A stretch of DNA of 33,212 bases from Stutzerimonas stutzeri SDM-LAC (GTDB taxonomy: Bacteria > Pseudomonadota > Gammaproteobacteria > Pseudomonadales > Pseudomonadaceae), in NCBI RefSeq assembly GCF_000235745.1, contig NZ_AGSX01000053.1, positions 1 to 33,212 of the forward strand. Reading direction: 5' to 3'. Under the pieces are notes generated by a model. It did not search any database, was not told where the DNA came from, and worked only from the letters and a program-made list of their open reading frames with translations. Below are positions 30,690-33,212 of the stretch, in pieces. Position 1 is the stretch's first letter; the number at the start of each line of letters is the position of its first letter. Made by a program: the position numbers and the translations under genes.

Positions 30690-33098
30690 ATGAGCAACGA
30701 ATACGGACCGCGCCCCTTGCGGATCACCCTGACCGCGCTGGCGATTCTGCTGCTGGGCCTGGTGATGACGGTCGGCGGCGGCTATCTCGCTGCGTTGGGT
30801 GGCTCCTGGTACTACCTGACCGCCGGCTTCGGGCTGCTGATAGTGGCTGTTCTGCTATTCACCCGTCGGCGAGCGGCCATATGGATTTATGCGCTGTTGC
30901 TGCTCGCAACGCTGGCGTGGACGCTGTACGAGGTTGGCTTCGACTGGTGGCAACTGGCCCCGCGCATCGACCTCTGGTGCATCCTCGGCCTCTGGCTGAT
31001 GCTGCCCTTCATCAACCGTTACGCAGGCACCCGGTTGATCTGGCGTGACGGCGCCAGCGGGCTGCTCGGCCTCAGCTTGGTGGCCGGGGCGCTGATGGCT
31101 GGCTACTCGCTCACCCAGGATTACCATTCGATAGAGGGGCAGTTCAGCGACGCGCAGATGCAGGGCGTCGACCCACAAGGCCAAGCCGGGCGTGCCGAAT
31201 ACGATTGGCCGGCCTATGGCGGATCCGAGCGGGGTGACCGTTACTCGACCGCGGCGGTGATCACCCCGCAGAACGTTGGCGATCTGGAAAAGGCCTGGGT
31301 CTACCACACCGGCGACCTGCCAGGCCCGAACGATCCTGGCGAGTTCACCTACGAGGTCACGCCGCTCAAGGTAGGCAACAGCCTGTTTATCTGCACGCCA
31401 CACAGCATTGCCATCTCCATCGACGCCGATACCGGTGAAGAGCGCTGGCGCTACGATCCGAACATCAATCGCAAGGCCGAGTACTACCAGCACATGACCT
31501 GCCGCGGCCTGGCCTTCCACGATGGTGTGCGCTATGCCTCCGCCGGTTCGACGAGCGACCAGCCGGATCAGCCCGCCGCACGCTGCGAGCGCCGTCTGTT
31601 CCTGCCAACCAACGACGCCACCCTGGTCGCCCTGGATGTCGAAGACGGCAAGCCGTGCGAAGACTTCGGCAATGCCGGCGTGGTCGATTTGAAAGAAGGC
31701 CTGGGTGAAGGCGCGCTGGGCGTCTACCTGCCGACCTCGCCGCCCGTGGTGACGGAAAAGCTGGTCATCATCGGCGGCGCGATCACTGACAACGGCGCGG
31801 TGGATTCCCCGGGCGGTGTAGTGCGCGCCTACGACGTGCACAGCGGCGAGCTGGTCTGGTATTTCGACCCGGGCAACCCGGACGCCTCCGAGCCGTTGGC
31901 CCCCGGCGAGACCTACACCCGCAGCACGCCGAACTGGTGGACCACTTCGGTCGCGGACGAGTCGCTGGGGCTGGTCTACATCCCCTCCGGCAACCAGACC
32001 CCGGACCAATGGGCGAAACCACGCACGCCGGAAGCGGAGCGCTTTACCGATGCGCTGGTGGCGCTGGACCTGGCGACCGGCAAGGTGCGCTGGGAATTCC
32101 AGACCGTGCACCATGACCTCTGGGATCGCGATCTGCCGTCGCAACCGACGCTCGTCGATATTGAACGGCCCGAGGGCAAGGTGCCTGCGATCATCCAGCC
32201 GACCAAACGCGGTGATCTCTACATCCTCGACCGTCGCACCGGTGAGCCCATCGTGCCCGTAGGCGAGATTTCCGTGCCCCAGGGCACCGATTACGGCGAG
32301 TTCACTGCACCTACCCAGCCCGTCTCGTCGGTCAGCTATGCGCCGGATGAGCCGCTGCAGGAGCGCGACATGTGGGGCGGCACGCCGCTGGATCAGATGA
32401 TATGCCGCATCCAGTTCCGCAAGCTGCGCTACGAGGGTGACTTCACGCCGCCGTCCGAAGGGGGTTCGTTGATCTACCCGGGCAACGTCGGCACTTTCAA
32501 CTGGCCATCCGTGGCGGTGGACCCGAGTCGGCAGATCCTGTTCGGCGCGCCCAATTACCTGGCGTTCGTCTCCACCATGGTCAAGCGCAGCGAAGTGGAC
32601 CCGGACCTTCGCACCGGCGGCGGCGAGACCGGCCTGCAACCCAATCTGGGCGCGCCGTACATGGTCATCCTCAAGCCTTTCATGTCGGTACTGGGCTTGC
32701 CCTGCCAGAGCCCGCCGTGGGGGTATGTGACCGGCTTCGATCTGCGCACCATGAAGAAGATCTGGCTGCACAAGAACGGCACCAGCCGCGACAGCACGCC
32801 CGTGCCCATCGCACTGCCGGTCGGCACCCCTGCGCTGGGTGGCCCGATCGTTACCGCAGGCGGGGTGGCATTCATGAGCGGCACGCTGGACTACTACCTG
32901 CGCGCTTATGACCTGCAGACGGGTGAACAGCTGTGGAAGGGCCGCTTGCCCGCCGGCGGCCAGGCGACGCCGATGACCTACGTGTCGGAGAAAACCGGCA
33001 AGCAGTACGTCGTACAGATGGCGGGCGGGCATGGTTCGTTCGGCACCGAGATTGGGGATTCGGTGGTGGCCTTTACGCTGGATGAGGAAGGGGAGTAG
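30690..33098 (+). CDS. gcd: Membrane-bound PQQ-dependent glucose dehydrogenase
   Basis: Quinoprotein of 802 aa that oxidises glucose to gluconolactone in the periplasm and gives electrons to ubiquinone. About five membrane helices at residues 8-140 (ITLTALAILLLGLVMTVGGGYLAAL, WYYLTAGFGLLIVAVLLF, AIWIYALLLLATLAWTLYEVG, GLLGLSLVAGALMAGYSL), then an eight-bladed propeller with PQQ-dehydrogenase motifs: YGGSERGDRYSTAAVITPQNV, YEVTPLKVGNSLFICTPHS, NWWTTSVADESLGLVYIPSGNQTPD, VHHDLWDRDLPSQPTL, GVAFMSGTLDYYLRAYDL. These are the Gcd-type signatures, including His and Asp of HHDLWD. GGAG precedes the ATG by about 8 nt. Product feeds gluconate metabolism. The gap from fruA (120 bp) suggests its own promoter. 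Confidence 0.95.
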   Translation: MSNEYGPRPLRITLTALAILLLGLVMTVGGGYLAALGGSWYYLTAGFGLLIVAVLLFTRRRAAIWIYALLLLATLAWTLYEVGFDWWQLAPRIDLWCILGLWLMLPFINRYAGTRLIWRDGASGLLGLSLVAGALMAGYSLTQDYHSIEGQFSDAQMQGVDPQGQAGRAEYDWPAYGGSERGDRYSTAAVITPQNVGDLEKAWVYHTGDLPGPNDPGEFTYEVTPLKVGNSLFICTPHSIAISIDADTGEERWRYDPNINRKAEYYQHMTCRGLAFHDGVRYASAGSTSDQPDQPAARCERRLFLPTNDATLVALDVEDGKPCEDFGNAGVVDLKEGLGEGALGVYLPTSPPVVTEKLVIIGGAITDNGAVDSPGGVVRAYDVHSGELVWYFDPGNPDASEPLAPGETYTRSTPNWWTTSVADESLGLVYIPSGNQTPDQWAKPRTPEAERFTDALVALDLATGKVRWEFQTVHHDLWDRDLPSQPTLVDIERPEGKVPAIIQPTKRGDLYILDRRTGEPIVPVGEISVPQGTDYGEFTAPTQPVSSVSYAPDEPLQERDMWGGTPLDQMICRIQFRKLRYEGDFTPPSEGGSLIYPGNVGTFNWPSVAVDPSRQILFGAPNYLAFVSTMVKRSEVDPDLRTGGGETGLQPNLGAPYMVILKPFMSVLGLPCQSPPWGYVTGFDLRTMKKIWLHKNGTSRDSTPVPIALPVGTPALGGPIVTAGGVAFMSGTLDYYLRAYDLQTGEQLWKGRLPAGGQATPMTYVSEKTGKQYVVQMAGGHGSFGTEIGDSVVAFTLDEEGE

Positions 33099-33151
33099 AG
33101 ATGGCTGCTTTCGGTGTGATGGCCTCGGCGAGGTCGTCCGCCGGAACTCCG

Positions 33152-33190
33152 CCCCCTCACCCTAGCCCTCTCCCCAAAGGGGAGAGGGGA
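33152..33190. repeat. GC-rich hairpin repeat after gcd
   Basis: CCCTCTCCCC (33166-33175) AAA GGGGAGAGGG (33179-33188) is a perfect 10-bp stem with a 3-nt loop, preceded by CCCCCTCACCCTAG. This CCCTCACCCTAGCCCTCTCCC type is a frequent intergenic repeat in pseudomonads and related genomes and may serve as a transcription stop, though no T-run follows. Confidence 0.6.
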
Positions 33191-33212
33191 CTGGTTTCGC
33201 GTAAGCCGAACG

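Noticed and set aside
30855-33032. Minus-strand frame of 725 codons opposite gcd
   Set aside because: Shadow of the gcd coding strand; no ribosome site or domain, and the plus frame has all Gcd motifs.

Overview
The window is GC-rich gammaproteobacterial chromosome, most likely from the Pseudomonas stutzeri complex (Stutzerimonas) or a close relative. This is inferred from three things: Pseudomonas-like protein content, the Pseudomonas arrangement of fruR-fruBKA with a FruR-type operator, and a sedentary integron whose attC sites belong to the conserved Pseudomonas type. No database search was possible, so names rest on recognised motifs and domain architecture.

Layout. (1) 23-5434, minus strand: a periplasmic, PQQ/propeller-rich cluster. 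It holds a DUF2231 membrane protein translationally coupled to a sorbosone-dehydrogenase-like lipoprotein, then a soluble aldose sugar dehydrogenase (YliI/Asd-like) and a large two-part beta-propeller/phytase-like exported protein. (2) 5930-11070: a chromosomal integron with eight gene cassettes, all read on the minus strand away from the attI end near 10081. The cassettes encode a PD-(D/E)XK-like protein, a DHCW-motif cupin, an unknown protein, a VOC/bleomycin-resistance-like protein, a GIY-YIG nuclease-like protein, a two-TM protein, a stomatin-tail coiled-coil membrane protein and a YdeI/DUF1905 protein. They are visibly more AT-rich than the flanks. Seven attC sites are variants of one Pseudomonas sequence; one (7157-7215) is unrelated to these and resembles the attC of class 1 integron aadA cassettes. 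The integrase gene on the plus strand has no in-frame start and carries a frameshift in a run of eight A's, so the array looks frozen unless slippage rescues it. (3) 11253-14346, minus: a Fur-controlled TonB-dependent siderophore receptor and a small exported protein. (4) 14697-19772: an AGCS sodium/amino-acid symporter, a catalase-fold protein, a DUF2214 membrane protein, a MATE exporter and a small membrane protein. (5) 19985-23750: an SdiA-regulated propeller protein, a YdcZ-type transporter, two paralogous DUF4136 lipoproteins, CmoM tRNA methyltransferase and a MazG-like pyrophosphohydrolase. (6) 23817-30569: the fructose PTS (fruR divergent from fruB-fruK-fruA, with a FruR operator between). 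(7) 30690-33098: membrane-bound PQQ glucose dehydrogenase (gcd), followed by a GC-rich hairpin repeat.

Together the two ends describe sugar handling: periplasmic PQQ oxidation of aldoses (gcd, the YliI-like and sorbosone-like enzymes) feeding the quinone pool, and phosphotransferase uptake of fructose to fructose-1,6-bisphosphate. The integron is the accessory part and the place where novelty is most likely.
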